Notes: a model not told the origin generated them from the letters alone. 64,000 nt of DNA from a bacterium (GCA_004562395.1 SFQY01000004.1:1-64000), one strand, 5' to 3'. Shown: positions 7,951 to 16,331, numbered from the stretch's first letter. Numbers and translations: made by a program.

Positions 7951-9168
7951 GTGCGCTTGTCTAAACCATCTTCTACCGCGCGGCGAATTGTTGACCGTCG
8001 AAAGCAGATCGTCAATCTGATCAAGGAACACGGAGCGCTTTCCAAAAACGATATTTTCAAGATGACCAAGTACAGCATCTCCACGGTCATTTCCACCGTT
8101 GACGATTTAAACCAGGACGGACTGATCGAGCCCTGCGGCTCCAACCCCGCTGCCATTGGCCGTCCCGCGCTTTTTTATTCCCTCAACGCCGATTATGGGT
8201 ATTCCGTTGGCGTTGATATCAACTCCAATTCCATCAACGTCGCGATCATCAATTTTAAGCGGGAGACGGTCAGGACCCAGCATAAGAGAATCCCCGCCGA
8301 GATCGATTCCTTGCAGGAAATCATCAACCTGGTTCCCGGGATGATCGATGAGCTTCTGGCTTCCTTTGAAACCGCGCCGCACTTAATCTGCATCGGCGTT
8401 GCCGCTCCCGGTCTGATTGACATTGAGGCCGGTTCCGTCATCTACTATTCCAGATTCTCGAACGAACGGAACATCCCGGTGACGCCCACTTTGAGCGGCC
8501 GCTACAACTGCCCCGTATATATCGACAAGAGCTTAAACTGTCTCGCCACCGCCTATAAGGAACAGGAATCCGGCCGCCCCCTGAAGGATATGATCCTGTT
8601 CAGCATTCGTACAGGCGTCGGAATGAGCTGCATTCTGAACGGCAGCATTTACCGCGGAGCCACCGGCCAGGCCGGTGAGATCGGACACATCCGGCTTCCC
8701 AATTCCACCGCTTTGTGCAAATGCAAAAAAATCGGCTGCCTGGATGCGGAGGTGTCCATCTACTCCATAACCAAAAAAATGGATGCCATTTTGGGCACCC
8801 TGGAGGACGAGAACGGCAATCCTATGACCACCGCGAAAAAAATGGAGCTGTTTGTTCGGCTGGTAAAGGAAAATCAGCCGGACTGCGTTCGTATCCTGGA
8901 TGAAATATGCTATCATCTCAGTTACGCGGTGAATCAGGTGATCAACCTGTTCAATCCCAGCGATGTGCTGTTCTACGGAGAGGTGACCCAGTGCGGTCCG
9001 ACCTTTATTGACCATCTGAAAAACTATCTGGATGAGAATACCATGAATCCCAGCCTGCGTCCCGTGAATCTGGCGATCGCGGATCTGTCCTCCTTCGCCT
9101 TCGCCGAGGGCGCCGCCTATTACGCGCTGGATCAGTTCTTCCAGCCGACCACCATTTACACACCATAG
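7951..9168 (+). CDS. ROK-family transcriptional regulator (NagC/Mlc/XylR type)
   Basis: This 405-residue protein has an N-terminal winged helix-turn-helix (about residues 15-75, with GALSKNDIFK and STVISTVDDL) followed by a ROK sugar-kinase fold. The zinc motif CKCKKIGCLDAE lies near residue 250, preceded by GEIGHIRL. ROK repressors of this type sense free or phosphorylated sugars. It is divergent from the NagA-to-NagB operon and is the obvious candidate regulator of it. A GTG start at 7951 follows an AGGGGGG site; a TTG four codons downstream is also possible. Confidence 0.9.
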   Translation: MRLSKPSSTARRIVDRRKQIVNLIKEHGALSKNDIFKMTKYSISTVISTVDDLNQDGLIEPCGSNPAAIGRPALFYSLNADYGYSVGVDINSNSINVAIINFKRETVRTQHKRIPAEIDSLQEIINLVPGMIDELLASFETAPHLICIGVAAPGLIDIEAGSVIYYSRFSNERNIPVTPTLSGRYNCPVYIDKSLNCLATAYKEQESGRPLKDMILFSIRTGVGMSCILNGSIYRGATGQAGEIGHIRLPNSTALCKCKKIGCLDAEVSIYSITKKMDAILGTLEDENGNPMTTAKKMELFVRLVKENQPDCVRILDEICYHLSYAVNQVINLFNPSDVLFYGEVTQCGPTFIDHLKNYLDENTMNPSLRPVNLAIADLSSFAFAEGAAYYALDQFFQPTTIYTP

Positions 9169-9243
9169 TCTGGAAGAACCCGCGTTCAAACAGACACATA
9201 AACGGGGCTGTCTCACTAAAGTTAAATTGCACAAATAAAAGAA

Positions 9244-9397
9244 CTGTCATTGCGAACCAGTGACCGCAGTCACTGGTGTGGTGACCGAAGGGAATGCCTT
9301 CGGTACAATCCGTATCCCCCTTGAAATGTTCAGATTACTGGCATTTTTAAGGAGAACGGATTCCCACGCCAGTGTGCGCACTGGCTCGGAATGACAG
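9244..9397. repeat. 154-bp palindromic repeat of the CTGTCATTGCGA family
   Basis: The left end reads CTGTCATTGCGAACCAGTG. The right end in reverse complement reads CTGTCATTCCGAGCCAGTG, so the ends form an imperfect inverted repeat. Both arms continue with a local hairpin and an AATCCGTNNNCC block. It fills the gap between the ROK gene and the convergent FAD oxidoreductase gene. A second, truncated member begins the window. No open reading frame is evident inside. Confidence 0.7.
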
Positions 9398-9433
9398 TTT
9401 TTTCTTTTTTGGGTTTATGCTGCGGAGGCGGTG

Positions 9434-10636
9434 TCACAGGTCCCGTTCGTGGAGGACGACACCGTTTTTTTGCAGGAGGGACTGGAGGGCGGGAATGTCC
9501 GTCCGGGAGAAATCCGCGCAGAGGGCGGCGGCGGTGCCGGCGGCCTGGCCGGTGACGGCGCAGCAGGGGATGACCCGCATGATATCCCACATGGGATCCG
9601 TGACCGAGGTACAGCGGCCGGCGGTGATCAGGTTCTTCACCGCGGAGGAGTACAGCGTGGAAAAGGGTACCTCATAGACCGGGCCCCGTTTCCGCCAGTC
9701 GGAGACCATGCCGATGGAGTCCGGGAAATACTGATGGACCTGGCTGTCGTCCAGCGTGGCTTCTCCCAGGATCCTGCGGGTCATGCGCAGCTGGGGGATG
9801 GTGGCGATGGAGGTGGGGATCAGGCTTCGGTCGTGGCCGCGTCGTTTGACGATATCCTCCAGGATCGAGGTGTGGGAGGCCTGAACCATTTCGGACAGCT
9901 CCCCGTAATCCAGACCGGAGAACCGGCGGTTTGTCAGAGGCGGAACATCGTTCTGATCCTCCGCGCCTTCAGGAGCCACGTCGGAAAAGCCCAGGGCGTT
10001 CAGGTGATATCCGTTTTCTCCCAGATAGTAGTACCATGCTGCCAGAAGGTTTCCCTGGCGGTTGACCTGCGTGGGCGCTCCCGCCTGGTACGCCACACAG
10101 GCGTCTCCGGTGGCGTCCACCACGGCCTCTGTCCGGATGGCCCGCCGTCCGGAGACGGTCTCCACCATCACCGCCGTGATGGTGTCCGCTTCCTTCTCCA
10201 CCGCCGCGGCCCAGGTGCCGTAGAGAATCCGCACCCCCGCTTCCCGAAGCAGCCGCTCCGCCAGGATGGCAAACAGGGAGGGATTGTACTGGACCCGGAA
10301 GCGGGGATCCTTTTGGGTCCGTCTGGCCGGGTCCGATCCGTCCAGCCAGTTGGCAGGATAGCCCGCCTCCGCGCCCATGGACACGGACAGGCGGAGCAGC
10401 TCCTCCGCGATGCCGAAGGAGACCTGACGGCCCATACCGTCGCACAGGGGCAGATAGATGGTCACGAGACCCGCCGTGCCCAGACCGCCCAGCAGATACT
10501 GCTTCTCCAGCAGGGTGACCCGCTTGCCCAGCCGGGCCGCGGCCAGGGCGGCGGAAATTCCGGCGAAGCCCCCTCCGCAGACCAGAACGTCACAGCTCTC
10601 GGATACGGTGGTTTCCAGTTTTTCGGATATGGTCAT
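9434..10636 (-). CDS. FAD-dependent oxidoreductase (FAD_oxidored family)
   Basis: This 400-residue protein begins with a dinucleotide-binding motif GGGFAGISAALAAARLG (about residues 21-37) and an acidic end to the second strand (TLLEKQ). It has VDATGDACVAY near residue 190 and a C-terminal AGRCTS/AAALC segment, typical of FAD-dependent oxidoreductases often found in glycan-degradation operons. The ATG at 10636 was chosen because GGGAGGGAG lies immediately upstream and would itself be inside the longer frame to 10651. It is the last gene after a GH43-like enzyme. The substrate is unknown; oxidation of a sugar or sugar-derived acid is plausible. Confidence 0.82.
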   Translation of the reverse strand: MTISEKLETTVSESCDVLVCGGGFAGISAALAAARLGKRVTLLEKQYLLGGLGTAGLVTIYLPLCDGMGRQVSFGIAEELLRLSVSMGAEAGYPANWLDGSDPARRTQKDPRFRVQYNPSLFAILAERLLREAGVRILYGTWAAAVEKEADTITAVMVETVSGRRAIRTEAVVDATGDACVAYQAGAPTQVNRQGNLLAAWYYYLGENGYHLNALGFSDVAPEGAEDQNDVPPLTNRRFSGLDYGELSEMVQASHTSILEDIVKRRGHDRSLIPTSIATIPQLRMTRRILGEATLDDSQVHQYFPDSIGMVSDWRKRGPVYEVPFSTLYSSAVKNLITAGRCTSVTDPMWDIMRVIPCCAVTGQAAGTAAALCADFSRTDIPALQSLLQKNGVVLHERDL

Positions 10637-10680
10637 AAAACTCCCTCCCAATGGTTTTGATTGTTATGACAAAATGAATG

Positions 10681-10806
10681 TCAGATGCCTGTCATCCGGA
10701 TGGTCTGTCCTCCCTCCAGCCGGATGTCGTATCGAAAGCCATCGTCATAGCTGAAGGTCACGGCCTTGTCTTTTCCGCCGGGAAACCGTAAAAACCGATA
10801 CCGCAT
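10681..10806 (-). pseudogene. Truncated polysaccharide-deacetylase start (41-codon remnant)
   Basis: A short frame with an excellent TAGGAGG site seven bases before its ATG encodes 41 residues. Its first part, with GGKDKAVTFSYDDG at residues 10-23, strongly resembles the N-terminus of NodB-type polysaccharide deacetylases, including the SYDDG metal motif. After FRYDIRL the sequence diverges to an unrelated tail and stops. The rest of the deacetylase domain is absent. It lies 11 bp after the GH43-like gene and 44 bp before the FAD oxidoreductase, consistent with an internal deletion in an operon. Alternatively it is a genuine small protein fused to the tail of another gene. Confidence 0.5.
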
Positions 10807-10817
10807 ATGCCTGCCTC

Positions 10818-11729
10818 CTATTCCTCCGGGCCGTTCCAGGTGTCCACCCACCGGACGGTCATGGCACCGTCCCCGTCAAAGGTCACCGGGAGAATGCTGT
10901 AGCCGGATTTCTGAAGATTCTCCGGGATCCAGTGGTCCAGCATCAGATAGTGCTTTTGATTGACGGTGAACAGAAAGCTGCTCTGACCGAAGAAGGTCTT
11001 GCGGCTGTTGGGCCCCTCACAGGGGTTGTCTATCAGCTTCCAGTGGCCCATGATCTGGGGGCTGACGGCGTAGAGGGCGGAGTTGGGGGCCCAGCCTGTG
11101 CAGCCGGAGGTGATCATATAGTACTGCCCGCCGTGCTTGCACAGGGCGGGGGCCTCCCGCTCCTGGTCCGCCATGACGCTGACGTAGGTACCGTCCAGAT
11201 CGGTGTATTCCCCGTTGAGCCGGGCAATGTTCATGGTCTTGTTCCAGTCCTTGGCGTGGATCAGATAGGCGGTGCCGTCCTCGTCCCGGTAAAGGGTCAT
11301 GTCCCGGGACTCCTGGCGGTTGGGATGGGTTGTCTTGATCAGCCGGAAGGGACCCGTGGGCTGCTCCGCTGCGGCAATGCCCACGCTGGAAAAGCTGTAA
11401 TCCGGACTGTCCAGGTGCATCCACATCACAAACCGGTTTGTCTTCTCGTTGTAAAGGACCTTGGGCCGCTCCACCACTTTGGAAAAGTGAAGGGGGCTTT
11501 CCGGGTCAGACTCCGCTTTCAGAACAAGCCCTTCATATTTCCAGTCCACGAGGTTTCCGGAGGAATAGCAGGATACCCCGATGACATCCACCCGTCTGCG
11601 GCCTGGGCAGTTGGGGGCGTCTTTGTTCTCTCCGTACCAGTAAAACCGGTCCCGGTATTGCAGAATGCAGCCGCCGTGGGCCTGGATATCCTTCCCGTCC
11701 ACGTCCAGCCAGATCTGTCCGTTTTTCAT
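10818..11729 (-). CDS. Glycoside hydrolase family 43-like protein
   Basis: This 303-residue protein appears to be a single five-bladed beta-propeller hydrolase. Near the N-terminus it has DIQAHGGCILQYRDRFYWYGE, the AHGG/YYWYGE pattern of GH43-type enzymes related to subfamilies 24/34. VVERPKVLYNEKTNRFVMW and SRDMTLYRDEDGTAYLI follow, the latter holding an acidic DxDG loop, then EREAPALCKHGGQYYMITS with a candidate general-acid Glu. There is no signal peptide, so it should be cytoplasmic and act on small imported oligosaccharides. The start at 11729 has AAAGGAG upstream. Beta-galactosidase or arabinosidase activity are both possible. Confidence 0.78.
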   Translation of the reverse strand: MKNGQIWLDVDGKDIQAHGGCILQYRDRFYWYGENKDAPNCPGRRRVDVIGVSCYSSGNLVDWKYEGLVLKAESDPESPLHFSKVVERPKVLYNEKTNRFVMWMHLDSPDYSFSSVGIAAAEQPTGPFRLIKTTHPNRQESRDMTLYRDEDGTAYLIHAKDWNKTMNIARLNGEYTDLDGTYVSVMADQEREAPALCKHGGQYYMITSGCTGWAPNSALYAVSPQIMGHWKLIDNPCEGPNSRKTFFGQSSFLFTVNQKHYLMLDHWIPENLQKSGYSILPVTFDGDGAMTVRWVDTWNGPEE

Positions 11730-12135
11730 GATGAACGCTCCTTTCCGATGGTTTCCGGCTTCGCCGGAAACGGAACTGTGAGCCGCTGCTTTTTCAGGCT
11801 CCATTTTAACATATTTTTTGGATGCTTTCTATATCAAATTCTGCTTCTTTGCCTGGTTTTTTTGTTCCCCGCCAAACCGAAACATCCCTTCGCGGACTTC
11901 CGGAGCCTCCCGGGAGCAATGGCAACAGCTTCAGGATTTGAAACCCAAAAGAATTTTTGATAAAGGATCGTTTGCACCCTTTCGTAGGGCGGGATCATGC
12001 CCGCATCGCGGCATCTCCCGGCTTTCACTGTTTCACGGCGCATTCATTTCTTTCAAAAGGGCCGGTGTGCTTCAATCAGCCTCCGGGTTGCTGTCCGATC
12101 AGGATACCGTGCTTATTGACCCTCACGGCTGCAGC
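11730..12135. repeat. Gap with a GATCGTTT-type terminus and GC-rich repeat fragment
   Basis: This intergenic stretch holds GATAAAGGATCGTTTGCACC at 11959-11978, matching the termini of elements at 36629, 43969, 56243 and 63009. A CGTAGGGCGGGATCATGCCC block follows, related to internal arms of those elements. A second terminus is not obvious, so this may be a degraded copy. Upstream, 11730-11940 is AT-rich and could hold the GH43 promoter, but none is convincing. No gene is seen. Confidence 0.5.
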
Positions 12136-12176
12136 CGAAAAAACCGGATAAGCTGGGAAAACCCATGCTTATCCGG
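12136..12176 (-). terminator. Intrinsic terminator of the citXG-citC operon
   Basis: On the minus strand CCGGATAAGC (12167-12176) pairs with GCTTATCCGG (12144-12153), with an inner TGGG/CCCA extension and an AAAA-type loop, followed by TTTTTT. It lies 20 bp after the citC stop codon. Confidence 0.85.
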
Positions 12177-12196
12177 CTTTGCTTATGCCGACAGAA

Positions 12197-13240
12197 TCAG
12201 TAGTGAACCACGTTGCCTGCCCGGCGGATGCGTTCCAGAACCGGAGCGGCTTCCGGGCTGGTGAAGTAGCGGTAGGTGGTGGCGGGGACAAGGGTTTGCA
12301 GCAGCTCCCAGTTTTCCTGCTGGAGAGCCTGACGGACGGTGGAAGCGCTGATGGCCTTCCCACCGGCTTCCTTCCGGGGGATAATATGGCAGGCGATGCC
12401 CCCTTTGGGCAGTTCCTCCGCCATGATCCGGTTGTAGATTCCGGTGACCTGGCTGGTGGGCTCCTCGCCCACGAAGCGGTGGGTTACATTGAGTGCTTGG
12501 GCAATCTTTGTGAATACCGCCAGATCCAGCCGGGCGTGACCGTCGATCACCGCTGCCTCGTCCTTCAGGAAATAGCTGGGAAAGGTGGCGTTGCTGATGA
12601 TGTAGGGGCCGGAGTCATGGAGAACCACGTTGGGAATGTGGGCCACACCCTCCCGCACCAGCTTTTTTCGCACCGCAAAGGGCACTAAGGAGGCATCCTC
12701 ACTGAGGACGAACAGGTGGAGGGTATCGCACTGGGCTGCGGCAGTCTCAACAAGATACTGATGTCCCAGGGTAAAGGGATTGGCGTTCATCACCAGAGCG
12801 GCGGAAACGCCCTCTTTTTTTGTCCGTTCCAGGGTTTCCAGATAACCGGAGAAGCCTTTTCGCCGGTTTTCCATGAACACCAGGGTGCCGTCCACCCGGG
12901 CGATTTCATAAAAGCCCAGATCGCCGAAAAACTTTGCGGAGGACACCTTGGTATACAGGAACAGATGGGTATTTCCCCGGGCGTACTGTACCTCCACCAG
13001 GTGGGAAATGATCTCATTCAGCAGTCCCTCCCCCTGATGTTCCCGGCTGACGGCAAAGCAGCGCAGTGTGGGGCCGAAGCAGCTGCCGGTGGCGATGATC
13101 TCGTCCTCTCCGTCGTACATGGCGCAGATATAGTCCAGATTGCCGTCCCGGGAGATGCCCTCCTTTTGAAGCAAAGCGTCGATTTTGGACAGGCTTCTTT
13201 TATCCGCAGGGTAAACCTGAGAAATGACGTAATCACTCAT
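12197..13240 (-). CDS. citC: [Citrate (pro-3S)-lyase] ligase
   Basis: This 347-residue enzyme acetylates the phosphoribosyl-dephospho-CoA group on the acyl-carrier subunit of citrate lyase, using acetate and ATP. The first ~130 residues resemble a GNAT domain (REHQGEGLLNEII). The remainder is a nucleotidyltransferase domain with NANPFTLGHQYLVETAA (about residues 151-167) and the late ISASTVRQAL motif near residue 296. It overlaps the end of the fused citX-citG gene by 8 bp. The lyase subunits CitD, CitE and CitF are not in the window on either side, which is unusual for this cluster. Confidence 0.9.
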   Translation of the reverse strand: MSDYVISQVYPADKRSLSKIDALLQKEGISRDGNLDYICAMYDGEDEIIATGSCFGPTLRCFAVSREHQGEGLLNEIISHLVEVQYARGNTHLFLYTKVSSAKFFGDLGFYEIARVDGTLVFMENRRKGFSGYLETLERTKKEGVSAALVMNANPFTLGHQYLVETAAAQCDTLHLFVLSEDASLVPFAVRKKLVREGVAHIPNVVLHDSGPYIISNATFPSYFLKDEAAVIDGHARLDLAVFTKIAQALNVTHRFVGEEPTSQVTGIYNRIMAEELPKGGIACHIIPRKEAGGKAISASTVRQALQQENWELLQTLVPATTYRYFTSPEAAPVLERIRRAGNVVHY

Positions 13241-14588
13241 GGGATTCCTCCTTCAGAAAATGCAGCATATAGGCAAGGGCCAGCAGGTCTGCCGTGCCGC
13301 CGGGGGACAGGTTCCGTTCAATATAATCCGCATCCAGGGCCAGAAGCGTTTCCCTCCGGGGGAAGGGCTCCCGATTCAGCAGAGCGGACAGCTCCCTGGC
13401 GGCCTGCTGCTGCGCTTCATAGCCTCCCCGGTGGATCATGTTGGTATCCACCGTGGCGGCCAGCATGGCGATCAGAGCAGCGCAGCCTGCTTCATTGATG
13501 GATTTTCCCAGGGCAAGCCCTTCCTCCAGCCGGGGCAGGCCGATGTTCAGAACGACGGGGAAGCCCGCTTCCGCCTGCCCCCGGACACCGGTGATGCCGT
13601 AGCGCAGGTAGAGCCTCTGCCCGGCGGTTTTCGCGGTTTCCGGGGTCAGCCCCGCGTAATCCCGGGCGGTCAGTCCTTTGGTCATGGCGGCGCATTCCGC
13701 CAGAACCCGCTCCGGGCAGCGCCGCTGCTGCCGCTCCAGCCGCCCCAGGGCGCCGCAGAGGATGCCCATGGAAAAGATTGCTCCCTTGTGGGTGTTGACG
13801 CCAGCCGTGGCCCGGAGCATATCCCCCTCCGCCAGCTTGCCGGGGGTCCGGAGCCGGGAGAAGGTCTCCTCCGGGGGCAGGGAATGGGTATCCATGCCGA
13901 TTTCGGCGCACCGGGCGAAGTAGGGCCACAGGGCGGCGGCGCTGGCCTGGAAGGTAAAGAAATCCATGTCCCGGTGGCTGCCGCTGTTGGCCCGGTCCAC
14001 CAGACCGGGCTTGGGGGTGGTGGCCACCTCGTACAGCAGCGCCTGACAGGCCAGCCGGGCGATGGTTTTGCTGTCCGCCTCCCGGATCGCCGCTGCCAGA
14101 ACCGCCTGGGTCTTTTCCTGAAGCTGCGCCACCGTGTGGGTGCGGCTCCGGGCGCAGGCCTGGGCGGGACCGCCGCAGATCAGACACCTGCGCCCGCTGA
14201 GCCCCAGCTCCTGACGGTCCACCTTCCGTCCGTCGGGCCGCAGAACGTCCATATCAAACAGGCGGCCCAGAGGGGACTGATCCTCAATTTCCACCGTTAC
14301 CGCCTTGACCGCCAGGGGTTCCCGGTCCAGAAGATAAATGGCTTCGTTTCCGGTTTTCTCCTGGATCTGCTCATGGTACAGTACCCGGGTGCCCGTCACC
14401 CGGAGCTGGTCCTCCAGCAGCTGTTTGCCCAGCAGAAATCCCCGCAGGATGGAGGGGCTGTTTTTTATGGGTCCGGCGATGTTCATGGTAAAGCAGACCA
14501 TGGTATGTCCATAGGCGTCCAGAAGTGCCCGCTGCCGTGCCGCCCGCTGCTCCCGGGCCTCCAGCATTTCCATCAGAGTTACTTCCAT
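13233..14588 (-). CDS. citXG: Fused CitX-CitG: holo-ACP synthase and triphosphoribosyl-dephospho-CoA synthase
   Basis: This 451-residue protein joins two maturation enzymes of citrate lyase. Residues 1-165 are CitX, which transfers the prosthetic group to the lyase acyl-carrier protein, ending with the typical RRCLICGGPAQACARSR segment. Residues 170-451 are CitG, which makes 2'-(5''-triphosphoribosyl)-3'-dephospho-CoA, with TTPKPGLVDRANSGSHRDMD near residue 207 and NTHKGAIFSMG near residue 284. Such fusions are known in other Firmicutes and in Haemophilus. It overlaps citC, so the two are translated together. A candidate promoter lies about 345 bp upstream, beyond a LysR remnant. Confidence 0.9.
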   Translation of the reverse strand: MEVTLMEMLEAREQRAARQRALLDAYGHTMVCFTMNIAGPIKNSPSILRGFLLGKQLLEDQLRVTGTRVLYHEQIQEKTGNEAIYLLDREPLAVKAVTVEIEDQSPLGRLFDMDVLRPDGRKVDRQELGLSGRRCLICGGPAQACARSRTHTVAQLQEKTQAVLAAAIREADSKTIARLACQALLYEVATTPKPGLVDRANSGSHRDMDFFTFQASAAALWPYFARCAEIGMDTHSLPPEETFSRLRTPGKLAEGDMLRATAGVNTHKGAIFSMGILCGALGRLERQQRRCPERVLAECAAMTKGLTARDYAGLTPETAKTAGQRLYLRYGITGVRGQAEAGFPVVLNIGLPRLEEGLALGKSINEAGCAALIAMLAATVDTNMIHRGGYEAQQQAARELSALLNREPFPRRETLLALDADYIERNLSPGGTADLLALAYMLHFLKEESHE

Positions 14589-14598
14589 TGCTTCCTCC

Positions 14599-14820
14599 TT
14601 ACCGGTATTTTTTCAGAAGTTCTACAAAGGCGTTCACCTGGGGCAGCGCCAAAACTTCCTTTTGGCACATCAGATAGGTCTTCCGGACGAAAGGCTCTCC
14701 GTTTTCGAAAAGGCAGGGGCGGACACATCCGTCAAAGCCTGCCAATCCGATTTCCGGAACGATTCCCCAGCCAAGTCCCCGCTTCACCATCTCCACGCAG
14801 AAGCCTGCGTTCTGACCGCT
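14599..14820 (-). pseudogene. C-terminal remnant of a LysR-type regulator
   Basis: The last 70 codons before the stop at 14599 read like the end of a LysR substrate-binding domain: NAGFCVEMVKRGLGWGIVPE, then FVRKTYLMCQ and a closing AFVELLKKYR. Upstream, the frame continues into Lys/Arg-rich sequence with no LysR features, and no N-terminal helix-turn-helix is found before lrgA. It therefore looks like a regulator that lost most of its sequence. LysR genes often control citrate lyase clusters and it lies 10 bp upstream of citXG, so it was probably the former regulator. Confidence 0.65.
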
Positions 14821-14931
14821 GCTTGTCCGCCGACTTGGCAATCTTTTGGCTTTCATCCGGCGCCTGGAACAATTCAAAATCCTTTTCGCCCATTTTTTCT
14901 TCTTTCTCCGCGCCTTCCATTCCGTACATTC

Positions 14932-14960
14932 ATAATACACCAGATCTTTTCGCTTGTGAA
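14932..14960 (-). promoter_or_regulatory. Candidate promoter upstream of the LysR remnant and citXG
   Basis: On the minus strand TTCACA (14955-14960) and TATTAT (14932-14937) are 17 bp apart. It lies inside degenerate sequence where the LysR gene is broken, and could now drive citXG-citC through a long leader. Confidence 0.4.
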
Positions 14961-15111
14961 GCCCCTGCGCGATGAAGATTCTCTCTGATGTTCCATTCCA
15001 ATTGAAACGAAAAGGCACCATGCACAAGGAGAAAACAAAAATGGCCGTTGAATGCTGCATGGAAATTTTTGTGGGCGCTCTGCTTTCAAATCCGATTTTT
15101 CAATTAACGCT

Positions 15112-15139
15112 TTGTGTTTTTTCGATAATGTGATATGAT
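15112..15139 (+). promoter_or_regulatory. Candidate promoter of lrgAB
   Basis: TTGTGT (15112-15117) and TATGAT (15134-15139) are 16 bp apart, followed by a leader of about 50 bases before the first start codons. Confidence 0.5.
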
Positions 15140-15197
15140 CTGGGTGACAGACAAGGGCAGCTGCCCCTGTGATATATTTTTTCGGGAAGGAGAAATC

Positions 15198-15224
15198 ATG
15201 ATACTACCCTTTCATGATATGTGA
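15198..15224 (+). CDS. Possible 8-codon leader peptide overlapping the start of lrgA
   Basis: AAGGAG (15187-15192) is placed ideally, five bases before an ATG at 15198, but that frame encodes only MILPFHDM before a stop at 15222-15224. The lrgA starts at 15214 and 15229 have no good ribosome site of their own. The short frame could therefore deliver ribosomes that re-initiate on lrgA. Confidence 0.3.
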   Translation: MILPFHDM

Positions 15225-15228
15225 TCGA

Positions 15229-15582
15229 ATGAAATATCTCTTTCAATTTCTGCGGATTCTGGTTTTCTGCCTGTTGGGGGAGCTTCTCCACTTCTATGTG
15301 CCGCTGCCCATACCCGCCAGCATATACGGGCTGGTGCTTTTGCTGCTGGCTCTGAAGGCAGGCATTGTCAAGCTGCACCAGGTAAAGGAAACCGCCAACT
15401 TCCTGACCGGGATTTTTACGCTGCTGTTTATTCCGGGGGCGGCGGGCGTTATGGAGCTGTGGGATCTGCTGGAGGCAAACTGGCTTCCGCTGTTGATTGC
15501 GCTGGTGCCGGTGACGTTCCTGGTCTTCGGTGTATCCGGCCGGGTGACCCAGTGGATCGCGGGGAGGAAGCGGCATGCGTGA
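15229..15582 (+). CDS. lrgA: LrgA/CidA-family holin-like membrane protein
   Basis: This protein of about 117 residues has four hydrophobic segments and the LrgA/CidA features: GELLHFYVPLPIPASIYGLV (residues 17-36) and a second helix pair containing FIPGAAGVME. In Staphylococcus LrgAB modulates murein hydrolase activity; in other Gram-positives relatives take up pyruvate or export metabolites. The start at 15229 (MKYLFQF) fits the family; 15214 in the same frame adds five residues. It overlaps lrgB by 8 bp. Coupling to the short frame at 15198 is possible. Confidence 0.88.
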   Translation: MKYLFQFLRILVFCLLGELLHFYVPLPIPASIYGLVLLLLALKAGIVKLHQVKETANFLTGIFTLLFIPGAAGVMELWDLLEANWLPLLIALVPVTFLVFGVSGRVTQWIAGRKRHA

Positions 15583-16270
15583 TTTTTTAAACAGCTCCTC
15601 CGTATGGGGCGCCGTGGTGACCATCGCGGTATTTGCCCTGGGGTCCTTCCTGCATAAGAAGACAAAAGCCGCCTGGTGCAATCCACTCTTCCTGGGCAGC
15701 ATTTTTGTGATCGTGCTGCTGAGTGTTTTGAAGATTCCTTATCAGGATTACAAGCAAAGCGCCTCGGCGCTGACGTATCTGTTGTTTCCTGCCACTGTCA
15801 GTCTGGCGGTTCCTCTGTATGAACAGTGGGAGCTGCTGAAGAAGAATCTTCTGGCCATTCTGGCTGGGATCGGCACAGGCGTCTTTACCAGCATCGGAAG
15901 TATCCTGCTGCTTGCCTGGGGATTCCGGCTGGACAGAGCCTGCGCGGTGAGCCTGCTTCCCAAATCCGTTACCACGGCCATCGGCGCGGATGTGGCGGTG
16001 GAGCTGGGAGGAATCGCCGCCCTGACCACCGCTGTGATCATCCTGACGGGTATTGTGGGGAACCTGCTGGCCGTCAGTCTGTGCAGGGTCCTGGGGATCA
16101 CCAATCCCATCGCCAAAGGGGTTGCCATCGGGACCGCCTCCCACGCCATCGGAACCTCAAAAGCCCTGGAGATCGGGCAGATCGAAGGTGCCATGAGCAG
16201 CCTGTCCATTGCCGTGGCGGGAATCCTGACAGCGATCCTGTGTCCCATGGCCGCAGGACTGCTGCGATAA
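15575..16270 (+). CDS. lrgB: LrgB/CidB-family membrane protein
   Basis: This 231-residue membrane protein has about seven hydrophobic segments and the conserved LrgB motifs: SLLPKSVTTAIGADVAVELGG starting near residue 127 and ASHAIGTSKALEIGQ near residue 189. It partners LrgA in the membrane; the pair is linked to control of autolysis and to overflow-metabolite transport. The gene overlaps lrgA by 8 bp and is followed by a strong hairpin. Nothing in the context indicates a specific signal; a LytTR or other LrgAB regulator is not in the window. Confidence 0.92.
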   Translation: MRDFLNSSSVWGAVVTIAVFALGSFLHKKTKAAWCNPLFLGSIFVIVLLSVLKIPYQDYKQSASALTYLLFPATVSLAVPLYEQWELLKKNLLAILAGIGTGVFTSIGSILLLAWGFRLDRACAVSLLPKSVTTAIGADVAVELGGIAALTTAVIILTGIVGNLLAVSLCRVLGITNPIAKGVAIGTASHAIGTSKALEIGQIEGAMSSLSIAVAGILTAILCPMAAGLLR

Positions 16271-16297
16271 GGGTTCTTCCGTTTTATCTACAACAAC

Positions 16298-16321
16298 AGC
16301 CCCCGGCTGCGGCCGGGGGCT
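16298..16321. terminator. Hairpin between convergent lrgB and ABC-F genes
   Basis: AGCCCCCGGC (16298-16307) pairs perfectly with GCCGGGGGCT (16312-16321) around a TGCG loop. It sits 27 bp after lrgB and 10 bp before the end of the convergent ABC-F gene and probably terminates both; the following T-run is weak. Confidence 0.65.
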
Positions 16322-16331
16322 ATTGGGCATG

